Source: Spirochaetota bacterium
GTDB taxonomy: Bacteria > Spirochaetota > Spirochaetia > Treponematales > Treponemataceae
Reading direction: 5' to 3'
DNA: 64,000 bases
Assembly (NCBI GenBank): GCA_023438065.1
Contig: JAEXRH010000012.1
Location: forward strand, 434,001-498,000
Shown: one piece after another, positions 28,576 to 36,505 of the stretch
Layout: each line of letters begins with the position of its first letter
Numbering within the stretch: position 1 is the stretch's first letter
The notes under the pieces: model-generated
What the model was told of the DNA's origin: nothing
The model's input: the letters and a program-made list of their open reading frames with translations, nothing else
The model's database searches: none
Made by a program: the position numbers and the translations under genes

Positions 28576-29952
28576 TTACGCGAATACGTTTATGGCGAAT
28601 GATCCGGTGTCCCGGTATCCGTCTCTCTTACTATCGACACGTTCGGCGCCGGACATTACATCGGGAATCGCCGACGCGTAAAAGGGCGAGCTTTTCGCCC
28701 CCGAGGCATTGCTTCCGCCCGACTCGCCGCCGCCCTGGCCCGCGAAGGCGAGATCGAAGCCCGCGCTCTCGAAGCCGCCCTCGACGAAGGCGTCCTGAAG
28801 CCCTGAAAGGCTCTCGTTGAAGGCCTCGTACGCCTCCTCGGAGGAGACGACGATCTTTCCCGATATTCGCCGCTCGCCGGAAAGCTCGAGCTTGATCTGG
28901 ACGCTGCCGAGCGATTCGGGATGGAGGGTGAGCCTGATGGTTCCCGCGTTGTTGTCGCGGAGCACGATCGCGCCGGTCTTCACGAAGTCGGACGCGTTGT
29001 TCCGGAGCTCCTGCGAGAGCATCGAGGCGAAGTTCTTTCCCTCGCCCTCGCGGCGTTCCGCGGCCCGATTTTCCTCGCCCGCGAGCGTTCCGGTTTTTCC
29101 GTCGATTCCCCGAAGCGACAGGGTCATTTCGGCGTTCCCGTCGGCGTTCATCTTGACCGTCTTCGAGAAGGGACTGTCTCCCGCGACGGTTTGCGAAGGA
29201 TCGGCGGTGCGCTCGTCGCGCACGCTTATGAGGGCTTTCTTATCCTGCTTCGAGGATTTTCCGCCCTTGACGCCTTCCAGCCGGTCGTTACCGCGTTCGG
29301 CCGGACCTTCGCTCGCGAGCGCCGCCTGGTTGCCCCGGGCATTCTGGAGAACGACGAACGCGATCGGCTGATTCTGTCCGTCGGCGCCTGCCTGGGCGAG
29401 TTTTCCCGCGCCGCCCCGCTTCGAGCCCTTCCAGGACTCGGCGAGAGAAAGGCTTTTTTCTTCCTCCGCGCTCGGGCTATCCGCCCAAGAGGGTAAAGCG
29501 CCGCTTTTCCGCTCTTGCGGAACCCCGGCGCCAAGGCGTTCGAATAGCTTGCCGTCGCTTTCCGCCCGGCCCGTATCCGCCCCGCCCGCGAAATGCCCGA
29601 TGCGTCCGGTCGATTCCGATCCGGCCCGTCCGCGGGCGAGCGCGGCTTTCTTCCCGTCCTTGACGGTTTCCTTGTTGTTGAGGGTGTGCCATTCACCCGG
29701 GATCGCTTTCGCGTCCCCTGCTCCCCTTCCGGCGATTGCGCGGCCCGACGGGGTTGCCCCGTCAGCCGTACCGTCCCTGGCGCCGGCGATCATCCTTTCG
29801 ACGATCGCGAGGAATGAAGATCCGTTTCGTGCAGTTTCAGCTCCCGTTTTTCCGCCCATCACGCCGTGGGGCAGCCCGTGAAAGCCCGCCGCGCCCTTCG
29901 CGCGGGGGGTGTCCGGTGCCTTTGGCGCCTGAACGTCAAGCGTTTGCGTCAC
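28576..29952 (-). CDS. fliK: Hook-length control protein FliK (Tap1-type)
   Basis: This 458-residue protein has a long low-complexity, Gly/Ala/Lys/Glu-rich N-terminal region (1-310) and a C-terminal flagellar hook-length domain (about 325-420) with RLTLHPESLGSVQIKLELSG and the SGLQDAFVEGGFE segment. FliK measures hook length and triggers the FlhB switch. In treponemes the gene at this operon-leading position was named tap1. The GTG start at 29952 has GGAGG 7 nt upstream. I see no convincing sigma-70 promoter in the 120 bp upstream. Confidence 0.88.
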   Translation of the reverse strand: MTQTLDVQAPKAPDTPRAKGAAGFHGLPHGVMGGKTGAETARNGSSFLAIVERMIAGARDGTADGATPSGRAIAGRGAGDAKAIPGEWHTLNNKETVKDGKKAALARGRAGSESTGRIGHFAGGADTGRAESDGKLFERLGAGVPQERKSGALPSWADSPSAEEEKSLSLAESWKGSKRGGAGKLAQAGADGQNQPIAFVVLQNARGNQAALASEGPAERGNDRLEGVKGGKSSKQDKKALISVRDERTADPSQTVAGDSPFSKTVKMNADGNAEMTLSLRGIDGKTGTLAGEENRAAERREGEGKNFASMLSQELRNNASDFVKTGAIVLRDNNAGTIRLTLHPESLGSVQIKLELSGERRISGKIVVSSEEAYEAFNESLSGLQDAFVEGGFESAGFDLAFAGQGGGESGGSNASGAKSSPFYASAIPDVMSGAERVDSKRDGYRDTGSFAINVFA

Positions 29953-30073
29953 TTACGTACCTCCTCGAAACTTCGTTCGTTCAATGCCTTGCAACGGTCG
30001 GCCCGATCACGGGCACAGACCTGCCTTTCAATTGTCGAACGGTATGGATGAAGGATTGAATCATTTTTCGGGC

Positions 30074-30104
30074 AAAAAAAAAGAATCGGATGGTTCCGAT
30101 TCTT
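30074..30104 (-). terminator. Intrinsic terminator after flbB
   Basis: On the minus strand a perfect 10-bp stem (AAGAATCGGA / TCCGATTCTT) with loop ACCA is followed by a run of T residues. It separates flbB from the main motility operon. Confidence 0.9.
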
Positions 30105-30146
30105 TTACGCGCCGATTTGTGATGTGCCCCATACGGGAAGACTCGT

Positions 30147-30770
30147 TTACGGCAGGCTTTCCGGCTTGTTCGCCATCTTGCGCTGTATCTCGGCCGCGCG
30201 GTCGGGCGGCATGAGGGAAAACCAATACGCGACCGATGAGGCGCTTCCCGCCTTCTTCGCCTTCGCCTCGACGTTCCTGAGGATGTCGATGATGTCCTGA
30301 TCGTCCATGGCAAGGAGGTTGTCGACGGCCTTTTTCGGGGGCATGCCGTTCATGTAGTCCGCGATCTGGCCGATGTTCGCGGCGCGGTCGTCCGTTTGCC
30401 TGAGCATCTCGTTGAAGGTGCGCTCCCGTTCCTCGACGGAGGCGAGCCGGTCGTCGAGCTCCTGGGCCTTCTGCTCGATCTCGCCTTCCTTTCGATCGAG
30501 GTCCTTTTCCTTGCTGTCGAGCTCCTCGGAGCGGAGGTTTATCGCCTCGAGGCGCTTCGCGATGCGGTCCGCGTCAAGGTCGCCGTCCTCGGAGGGAAGC
30601 GTCGAGATCCCGGCCCGTGGGGTCATGCCGAAAAGGCGGTACACGGGAGCGAAGACGGAACGCGACTGGACGATACCGAGATAGTCGAACCAGAGAAGGC
30701 CACCGCCCGCAAGAAGCGCGATGAGCACGACGAGCACGAAAACCCTTCCGATTGTACCCCGACCAGCCAC
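30147..30770 (-). CDS. flbB: Periplasmic flagellar collar protein FlbB
   Basis: This 207-residue protein matches spirochaete FlbB, which builds the base of the periplasmic collar and helps recruit MotA/MotB. It has one N-terminal transmembrane helix (about 8-27, GRVFVLVVLIALLAGGGLLW), a long coiled coil (about 65-135, rich in Glu/Lys/Leu/Asp) and a C-terminal MgtE-N-like domain (about 140-195, YMNGMPPKKAVDNLLAMDDQ, RNVEAKAKKAG) as in MotE-type proteins. The GTG at 30770 is chosen because GGAGG sits 5 nt upstream. It has its own promoter and terminator, apart from the motility operon. Confidence 0.88.
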   Translation of the reverse strand: MAGRGTIGRVFVLVVLIALLAGGGLLWFDYLGIVQSRSVFAPVYRLFGMTPRAGISTLPSEDGDLDADRIAKRLEAINLRSEELDSKEKDLDRKEGEIEQKAQELDDRLASVEERERTFNEMLRQTDDRAANIGQIADYMNGMPPKKAVDNLLAMDDQDIIDILRNVEAKAKKAGSASSVAYWFSLMPPDRAAEIQRKMANKPESLP

Positions 30771-30787
30771 TGTTCCTCCAATGCAAA

Positions 30788-30810
30788 CCGCCCGGAAAAA
30801 CTCAGGGCGG
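30788..30810 (-). promoter_or_regulatory. Hairpin in the flbB leader
   Basis: CCGCCC and GGGCGG pair over an 11-nt loop, then TTT and the GGAGG ribosome binding site follow within 10-15 nt. It could act as a weak attenuator or modulate access to the ribosome binding site. Confidence 0.4.
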
Positions 30811-30821
30811 CGCAATACGAC

Positions 30822-30851
30822 ATTATAAACGCAACGGGCGCGCCCGGGCAA
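30822..30851 (-). promoter_or_regulatory. Predicted sigma-70 promoter of flbB
   Basis: On the minus strand, TTGCCC (30851-30846), an 18-bp spacer and a perfect TATAAT (30827-30822). Start near 30815 gives a leader of about 45 nt. Confidence 0.7.
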
Positions 30852-30891
30852 GACATTTTCGCGATGTCCCGCGTCCGGGCGATCGAACCCG

Positions 30892-32421
30892 TCAGCCTAC
30901 CTTTTCCAGGAAGGTATAGGCCTGTCCCGCCTTGCCCGCGCGGCCCGTGCGGCCGATCCGGTGCACGTAGTCCTCGTAGGTCGTCGGCTGGGAGTAGTTG
31001 ATGACGTGGGTGATGTCGGCGACGTCGATGCCGCGCGCGGCGACGTCGGTAGCGACGAGAATGTCGATCTCGCCGGACTTGAGCCTCGAGATCGCGCGCG
31101 AGCGCTGGGCCTGGCTCTTGTTGCCGTGGATCCGGTCCGCGCTGAAGCCGCGGGCGACGAGCTCCTTGCAGAGCTTCTCGACCTGATGCTTCGTGTCGTC
31201 GAAGATGATCGCCTTGCCGCGGCCCTGAGAGATGAGAAGGTCATGGAGCTTGCCGATCTTGTCTTCCTTGCCCCGGTACCAGACGACGTCCTGGTTGACG
31301 CTGTCGGCGGTGACGCCGGTCTTCGTGGAGACGGTCACCGGGTCGCGGGCGAATTTCGCGATGAGCCGCTCGGTCTCGCCCTCCATCGTCGCGCTGAAGA
31401 AGAGCGACTGGCGGTCGGGATTGACCTTCGAGAGGATGGCGGTGATGTCGCGGATAAAGCCCATGTCGAGCATGCGGTCGACCTCGTCGAGGACGACGCG
31501 ATTGAAGCGCGCGAGGTTGAGCGTGCCTTGACCGATGTGATCCTTGATGCGCCCGGGCGTGCCGACGACGATGCGCGGATTCTGCGCGAGGGTCTTGGTC
31601 TGGACGTTCATCGAGGCGCCGCCGATGACGAGCGCGATCTTGAGGCCGCAACCCTTCGAGAAGGAAAGCATCTCGGAGACGATCTGCTCCGCGAGCTCGC
31701 GGGTCGGGGCCATGATGAGGAGCCGGTTTTCCATGTGGGTGACGAGATCATGAATGAGCGGAACCGAGAACGCGGCGGTCTTGCCGGTTCCCGTGTTCGC
31801 GATACCGACCACGTCGTGCCCGTCGAGGACGAGCTGTATCGTCTGGTCCTGGATCGGGGTCGGTTCGCGGTATCCCTTCGCGAGAAGGTTCTCGATGATC
31901 TTTTTCTGGACCTTGAAATCGGTGAAGTTGTTCGTGGGGACATACTCCTCCACCTCGACGGCGACCGCTTTCTTGACGAATTTCGCAGGGTCGATGTACT
32001 GCTTGACGCGTCCGCCGCGAGCCTTGGCCTCGGCATGAGCGGCCTGTTTCGGGCTGCTCCTGGTACCGCGAAGATGGGGCTGCACGTAGGATGAGGCCCG
32101 CGTCTCGCCCGACTTCTCCGGCGAGCGGCGGGAGCTGCGCGGCTCTTCCGCCCGCGCGCGCGGGCGATCGCCCTTTTTCGCCTCCGCCCGGGAACCAGCG
32201 GGAGCGGATACTGCGGAACGGGAATAATGGGATGCGCCGGCGACCTCGGCAACTGCGCGCGCGATATCGACTACGGAGGACCGCTGACGACGGGGATCGT
32301 TTCGAGAGGTATGCCGGGAATCCGAGGCTGAAGCCGGCCCATGGGGTCCGGTCTTGCCCGCAGGCTTTTTACCGGACTGCCGGGAAGTGCCCGGCGTTGC
32401 AGATGTATAAGAAGATTGCAT
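30892..32421 (-). CDS. DEAD-box ATP-dependent RNA helicase with long basic N-terminal extension
   Basis: This 509-residue RhlE-like helicase has a 150-residue disordered, Arg/Lys/Ser-rich N terminus and a helicase core of about 350 residues. Visible motifs are the Q motif (KGYREPTPIQDQT), motif I NTGTGKT, Ia PTRELAEQ, Ib TPGRI, II DEVD (instead of DEAD), III SAT, IV-VI including RGIDVADITHVINY and HRIGRTGRAG. Such helicases remodel RNA during ribosome assembly or mRNA decay. The usual C-terminal tail is missing; the basic region is at the N terminus. The ATG at 32421 has no ribosome binding site and lies 10 nt from a TATTAT box. Confidence 0.92.
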   Translation of the reverse strand: MQSSYTSATPGTSRQSGKKPAGKTGPHGPASASDSRHTSRNDPRRQRSSVVDIARAVAEVAGASHYSRSAVSAPAGSRAEAKKGDRPRARAEEPRSSRRSPEKSGETRASSYVQPHLRGTRSSPKQAAHAEAKARGGRVKQYIDPAKFVKKAVAVEVEEYVPTNNFTDFKVQKKIIENLLAKGYREPTPIQDQTIQLVLDGHDVVGIANTGTGKTAAFSVPLIHDLVTHMENRLLIMAPTRELAEQIVSEMLSFSKGCGLKIALVIGGASMNVQTKTLAQNPRIVVGTPGRIKDHIGQGTLNLARFNRVVLDEVDRMLDMGFIRDITAILSKVNPDRQSLFFSATMEGETERLIAKFARDPVTVSTKTGVTADSVNQDVVWYRGKEDKIGKLHDLLISQGRGKAIIFDDTKHQVEKLCKELVARGFSADRIHGNKSQAQRSRAISRLKSGEIDILVATDVAARGIDVADITHVINYSQPTTYEDYVHRIGRTGRAGKAGQAYTFLEKVG

Positions 32422-32605
32422 AATTTAACATATAATACCATTTATCGCAAATGAAGTCATCCTGTTGAAGACGTAAAACGTAAAAATCTTCATATATATT
32501 GAAAACTGCTCAATTATCCTGAAAACGGGCCTTTTCTCCGAACATGAACGGAATCACCCGCGCGCGGTGGCACGAGCGCGCGTTATCTGCTATACTCGCC
32601 CTCCC

Positions 32606-34606
32606 ATGACCTTTGATTACGAGCGAGAGCTCAATCCCGAACAATACGAAGCGGTTTCTTCAATAGAAGGCCCCGTCCTCATCATCGCCGGCGCAGGCTC
32701 CGGCAAGACCCGGGTTATCACCTTCCGGATGGCCTACATGCTCGACAAGGGAATCCCGCAGTCCCAAATACTCGCGCTCACCTTCACGAACAAGGCGGCG
32801 AAGGAGATGGCCGAGCGCGTAAAGGAACTCACCGGGAAAAAGCTCCAGATGCTCACCGTAAGCACCTTCCACGCCTTCGGGGTCAAGGTCCTTCGCGAGG
32901 ACATCCACCGGCTCGGCTGGCGGGACAATTTCAGCATCTACGACGAGGTCGACCGCACCCAGCTCATCAAGGAAACGGGCCGCGAGCTCGGCTTCACCGC
33001 CGAGGCCCTCGACGTCTACAAGATCGGAGCCCTCTTCTCGCAGGTGAAAACCGGGATGAAGGACTGGGGCGACGGCGCGAACGACCAGTACCGGAAGCTC
33101 TACGAGGAATACCAGTCGGGCCTCAAGCTCTTCAACGCGGTCGACTTCGACGACCTCATCGTCCTCCCGATCAAGCTCTTCCGCGAGCATCCCGACGTCC
33201 TTTCGAAATACCGCGAGCGCTACAAGTACATCATGGTCGACGAGTTCCAGGACACGAGCCTCCAGCAGTACCAGTTCATGCACTTCCTCGCCGACCGTAA
33301 CGTCTGCGTCGTCGGCGACGACGACCAGTCTATCTACTCCTGGCGCGGGGCGAACTACGAGAATATCCGCACCTTCGAGCGCGACTTCCCCGGCCTCAAG
33401 GAGATCAAGCTCGAGCAGAACTACCGCTCGACCGGCACGATCCTCGCGGCGGCGAACGGCGTCATCGCGCACAACACGAACCGGAAGGAAAAATCCCTGT
33501 GGTCGGGAAACGATTCGGGAAAGCCCATCGAGATCTACGTCCCCGAGAACGAGGCCGACGAGGCCGATTTCGTCTCCGACACGATCCAGGAGATCCGCAT
33601 GGAGGAGAAGCGGAGCTACGCCGACTTCGGCGTGCTCATCCGTGCGAACACCCTCTCGCGCGCGGTCGAGGAGGCCTTCCTCGAGGCGAACATCCCGTAC
33701 GTGATGTCAGGCGGCACGAGCTTCTTCCAGCGGAAGGAGATCAAGGACGTCATCAGTTACCTCCGCGTCATCGCGAATCCCGACGACGACATCAACCTCC
33801 TCAGGATCATCAACACCCCGAGGCGCGGCATCGGGCGGAAGACGATCGAGGAGATCTCGGTCGTGGCGACCGCGCAAAACTGCTCGCTTTGGACGGCGAT
33901 GAACGCCCTCGTCGCCGCGAGCGACACCCCGATCTCTGAAAAGACGAAGATCGACCTCGAAACCTTTATCAATTTCGTGACCGAGCACCGCTCGACGATG
34001 CTCTCGGGGAAAGACCTCTCGAACAAGGTCAGGAAAATGGTCGACGAGATCGACTACTGGAGCTACCTCGTGCAGGAGTACCAGAAAAACGAGAAGGCAG
34101 CCCGCTACAAGTTCCTCAATATCGACAGCCTCATCAATTCGATCTCGACCTGGGAGAAGGATCCCGACAACTTCAAGAAATCGCTTTACGACTACCTCAA
34201 CCGCATCACCCTCATCACCCGCGACGACATGGAAGACGAGGAGGACAAGGGAAAGGTCAACCTCATGACGATCCACGCGTCGAAGGGCCTCGAGTTCCCG
34301 GTCGTCTTCATCATCGGCGCGGAGGACGGGATCATCCCGCACGCGCGGAGCATGGAGGAAGGGGACGGGAACGTCGAGGAGGAGCGCCGGCTTTTCTACG
34401 TCGCGATCACCCGCGCGCGAGACAAGCTTTTCATCTCGAGCTGCCAGCGCAGGCGGAAGATGGGCGGGGTCGTCGAGTGCTCGCCCTCACCCTTCCTCGA
34501 GGAGATCCCTGCAAGCCTCGTCGAGTACCACGAGCCCTCCGAGCCCGTCGAGACCGACGACGCGATCGCGATCCTCGCCAAGATGAAGGCCAAGTTCACG
34601 ATGTGA
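32606..34606 (+). CDS. UvrD/PcrA/Rep-type DNA helicase
   Basis: This 666-residue superfamily 1A helicase acts in repair and replication restart. Walker A AGAGSGKT (29-36), motif Ia LTFTNKAAKEMAER, motif II MVDEFQDTS, motif III VVGDDDQSIYSWRGA, motif IV EQNYRSTGTIL, motif V LMTIHASKGLEFPVVF and motif VI RRLFYVAITRARDKLF are all present. Length suits Rep or PcrA. The start at 32606 (MTFDYERELNPEQ) begins directly before the canonical opening; the 13-residue upstream extension is discarded. A TATACT box lies 9 nt upstream with no Shine-Dalgarno sequence. The final codons and stop lie in the first 33-bp repeat. Confidence 0.95.
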   Translation: MTFDYERELNPEQYEAVSSIEGPVLIIAGAGSGKTRVITFRMAYMLDKGIPQSQILALTFTNKAAKEMAERVKELTGKKLQMLTVSTFHAFGVKVLREDIHRLGWRDNFSIYDEVDRTQLIKETGRELGFTAEALDVYKIGALFSQVKTGMKDWGDGANDQYRKLYEEYQSGLKLFNAVDFDDLIVLPIKLFREHPDVLSKYRERYKYIMVDEFQDTSLQQYQFMHFLADRNVCVVGDDDQSIYSWRGANYENIRTFERDFPGLKEIKLEQNYRSTGTILAAANGVIAHNTNRKEKSLWSGNDSGKPIEIYVPENEADEADFVSDTIQEIRMEEKRSYADFGVLIRANTLSRAVEEAFLEANIPYVMSGGTSFFQRKEIKDVISYLRVIANPDDDINLLRIINTPRRGIGRKTIEEISVVATAQNCSLWTAMNALVAASDTPISEKTKIDLETFINFVTEHRSTMLSGKDLSNKVRKMVDEIDYWSYLVQEYQKNEKAARYKFLNIDSLINSISTWEKDPDNFKKSLYDYLNRITLITRDDMEDEEDKGKVNLMTIHASKGLEFPVVFIIGAEDGIIPHARSMEEGDGNVEEERRLFYVAITRARDKLFISSCQRRRKMGGVVECSPSPFLEEIPASLVEYHEPSEPVETDDAIAILAKMKAKFTM

Positions 34607-34625
34607 CGCGAGTCACATCGTGAAC
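34594..34625 (+). repeat. Perfect 14-bp inverted repeat at the helicase stop codon
   Basis: Arms at 34594-34607 (GTTCACGATGTGAC) and 34612-34625 (GTCACATCGTGAAC) pair perfectly over a GCGA loop, a GNRA tetraloop in RNA. The helicase stop codon TGA (34604-34606) lies in the left arm. No T tract follows. Confidence 0.9.
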
Positions 34626-34765
34626 CGTTTACCATGTGACGCAAGTCACGTCGTGAACCGTTTACCATGTGACGCGAGTCACGTCGTGAACCGTTTACCA
34701 TGTGACGCAAGTGGCATCGTGAACCGTTTACCATGTGACGCGAGTCGCGTCGCGTACCGTTTACC
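34601..34765 (+). repeat. Five tandem 33-bp repeats with internal dyads
   Basis: Units start at 34601, 34634, 34667, 34700 and 34733, each exactly 33 bp. Each begins ATGTGACGC, has a central A/G position that alternates (GCGA, GCAA, GCGA, GCAA, GCGA), then an arm like GTCAC, and ends in CCGTTTACC. Unit 1 is a perfect TGTGA-N6-TCACA dyad; units 2-5 drift in the right arm, but three of the four drifts keep pairing through T-G wobbles. Frame is preserved (11 codons) but stop codons occur in two of three plus-strand frames. Confidence 0.95.
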
Positions 34766-34790
34766 GGGGGACTCCTCCCGAACGCGCTCA

Positions 34791-34820
34791 TTGACAGCGC
34801 TTTGCCCGGCCGCGTATCAT
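34791..34820 (+). promoter_or_regulatory. Promoter of the 34827 gene, probably leaderless
   Basis: TTGACA (34791-34796), an 18-bp spacer and TATCAT (34815-34820). The expected start site, about 7 nt downstream, coincides with the ATG at 34827. Confidence 0.75.
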
Positions 34821-34826
34821 TGAGTC

Positions 34827-35318
34827 ATGGATACTGAAAACTTTCTTCCGAACGGAGAGATTCACGTCGCGAGGGCGCTCGCGTGGACGGGGTATGCCCG
34901 GGACGATTTTTCGAAAATCGCGGAAGGCGCCGATCCCGAAGCCTTTCGCACGGACGACCGTCTGCCGCTCTGGGGGATTCTCTACGTCTCGGGCGAGAGC
35001 CTCGGCTTCTTCGTGCATCCGGGCTTTCCGACGGGTATCGCGGCCCTCTTTTACGCGGGGAAGGAGCCGGCCCCGGCCATCCACCTGCGTATCCCGCTCG
35101 CCGAAGTCCTCGCCGCCGAATCCCTCGGCGTTCGCGAGGCGAAAACCCGGATCGGGAAGTTTCTCGCGAGGGTCTTCCTGAAAAGCGAAAGCGTTTTCTC
35201 GCTCTCCTGGAAGGATCGCGCGAGCGGAGCGGATTTCCGCGCCCGTTTCTTCGTCGAGCGCGACGCTCCCGCCCTCGCCGAGGCCGTCAAGAAAGCCCTG
35301 GGAGAGCGGGCTCGCTGA
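34827..35318 (+). CDS. Uncharacterised soluble protein downstream of the 33-bp repeats
   Basis: This 163-residue cytoplasmic protein is not recognised. It has no signal peptide or membrane segment; it alternates short beta strands (LWGILYVSGESLGFFVHP, AIHLRIPLAEVLAAE, SVFSLSWKD, FRARFFVERD) and ends in a helix, a composition compatible with a small beta barrel such as a PH-like fold. The ATG follows a strong promoter with no leader and no ribosome binding site. It lies 62 bp beyond the repeat array and converges with the operon ending at 35397. Confidence 0.7.
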   Translation: MDTENFLPNGEIHVARALAWTGYARDDFSKIAEGADPEAFRTDDRLPLWGILYVSGESLGFFVHPGFPTGIAALFYAGKEPAPAIHLRIPLAEVLAAESLGVREAKTRIGKFLARVFLKSESVFSLSWKDRASGADFRARFFVERDAPALAEAVKKALGERAR

Positions 35319-35396
35319 CCTGAACCCCCGTCTTCCGGAATTCAGCGAATCCGACAGGATCCAGCCGTCGCGTACCGCGTTTCCGAGACCGGCCCG

Positions 35397-36008
35397 CTAA
35401 TCCTCCCGAAAGCGGAGCGTGCCGTCCGCGTCCACCCAAAGGCTATAGTCCGCTCCCGCCTTGAAGGTTCTCAGCGTGACGACGCGATGGGAAAGGGAGC
35501 CGAGCGCGGTCGGAACCCATTGCTCGGTCTTGACGAGAGCGAAGAGGCGGCGCATCGCCTTTCTCTCGGCGGGGAATATTCTCGATGACTCGTAGATCGC
35601 GGGAAAGCCCGAGCGCTCATAGTGCCTGAGCAGGTCGACGCCGGCTCCGGGGATGGTTTGATCGGTATACGCGAGAAACGGGAAGACTATCCAGCCCGAG
35701 CCCGCCTTCACGAGTACGCAGTCGATCTTGATTTCCCAGCCCAACCACGAGCGCTCAAGCGTTCCGACGAGATCGCCGTCCGCGGTCGAGAACGATACCC
35801 GCGCGCTGACCGTGTCCGTCCCCCGCCCGAAGACGTTGACGGTCACGGGCACACGGTCGCCCGAAAGCGCGAAGCGCGCGAGTTCCTCGCCGATGCGGCC
35901 CTGCCAGGACGCGAAAGAAAGATAGTACATGACAGCGATCGCGGAGACGAGCGTGGCCACGGCGACGGCCGCGACGATCATCCTTTTCCCCGCGACGCGC
36001 CGATTCAT
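35397..36008 (-). CDS. Membrane-anchored uncharacterised protein
   Basis: This 203-residue protein has one N-terminal transmembrane helix (about 10-30, MIVAAVAVATLVSAIAVMYY) and an extracytoplasmic domain rich in beta strands (VPVTVNVFGRGTDTVSARVS, GWEIKIDCVLVKAG). The final segment, DYSLWVDADGTLRFRED, resembles a short beta-hairpin. It shares ATGA with the glycosylase gene. A long upstream open frame that would cover the glycosylase is discarded. Not recognised as a known family; envelope localisation is inferred. Confidence 0.7.
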   Translation of the reverse strand: MNRRVAGKRMIVAAVAVATLVSAIAVMYYLSFASWQGRIGEELARFALSGDRVPVTVNVFGRGTDTVSARVSFSTADGDLVGTLERSWLGWEIKIDCVLVKAGSGWIVFPFLAYTDQTIPGAGVDLLRHYERSGFPAIYESSRIFPAERKAMRRLFALVKTEQWVPTALGSLSHRVVTLRTFKAGADYSLWVDADGTLRFRED

Positions 36009-36505
36009 GGGCGTTGCCTCAGAACGGAATAGGCCTCGATCAGGGTATTGAGGGGATAACGCCCCCGGGCGGCGGGACTCGTCGACGGCAATGGCTCCGC
36101 GTCGATACCGGTCGAGGGCCGAACGAGCTTCCGGTAGAAATTCGATGCGGCCTCGCCGGTCGTGAAGATTCGCGTGACCGAGGTTTTCGCGAGAAGGGCT
36201 GCGATATCGTTCGCGACGGGCTTCCGGATCGACGAGTCCTCGGAGCCCCGAATCTCGCAACTCGCGAGCACGTCCCACAAGGCGATGCCGTGCGAGAGCG
36301 CGAGACGCTCCTTTTGCTCTTTCGTATAGGGGAGCGGTTCGTCGAACACCGCCGAGAGAACCTGCCAAAAGCGGTTTTGGGGATTCGAATAGTAAAACCC
36401 GGCCTCGCGCGAGGCGACGGACGGCATCGTGCCGAGGATGAGCATGCGGCTTTCCCCGTCGAATACCGGATCGAGCGAATGAAAGACGGGCGCCATTTCC
36501 CTCAT
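36005..36505 (-). CDS. Hypoxanthine/uracil-DNA glycosylase (UDG family 6)
   Basis: This 166-residue protein matches the HDG/family 6 branch of the uracil-DNA glycosylase superfamily, which excises hypoxanthine (deaminated adenine) from DNA. The motif LILGTMPSVASREAGFYYSN continues to PQNRFW, as in family 6 (G-S/T-M-P-S, then Y-Y-x-x-P-x-N-x-F-W), and STSPAARGRYPLNTLIEAYS matches the C-terminal S-T-S-P motif. It shares ATGA with both ligA and the next gene, giving tight coupling with ligase in one base-excision and nick-sealing operon. Confidence 0.85.
   Translation of the reverse strand: MREMAPVFHSLDPVFDGESRMLILGTMPSVASREAGFYYSNPQNRFWQVLSAVFDEPLPYTKEQKERLALSHGIALWDVLASCEIRGSEDSSIRKPVANDIAALLAKTSVTRIFTTGEAASNFYRKLVRPSTGIDAEPLPSTSPAARGRYPLNTLIEAYSVLRQRP

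Noticed and set aside
29953..30073. A sigma-70 or sigma-28 promoter for the fliK-led motility operon
   Set aside because: Only partial -35/-10 matches are seen and no TAAA-N15-GCCGATAA element; a promoter is likely present but cannot be placed.
34601..34765. A CRISPR array
   Set aside because: Repeats are directly tandem with no unique spacers, and no cas gene lies nearby.
34620..34823. A short protein made of 11-residue repeats (NRLPCDASHVV-type), or its minus-strand counterpart
   Set aside because: The 33-bp unit is a multiple of three, so open frames arise by chance; there is no ribosome binding site, and the units drift as dyads rather than as codons.
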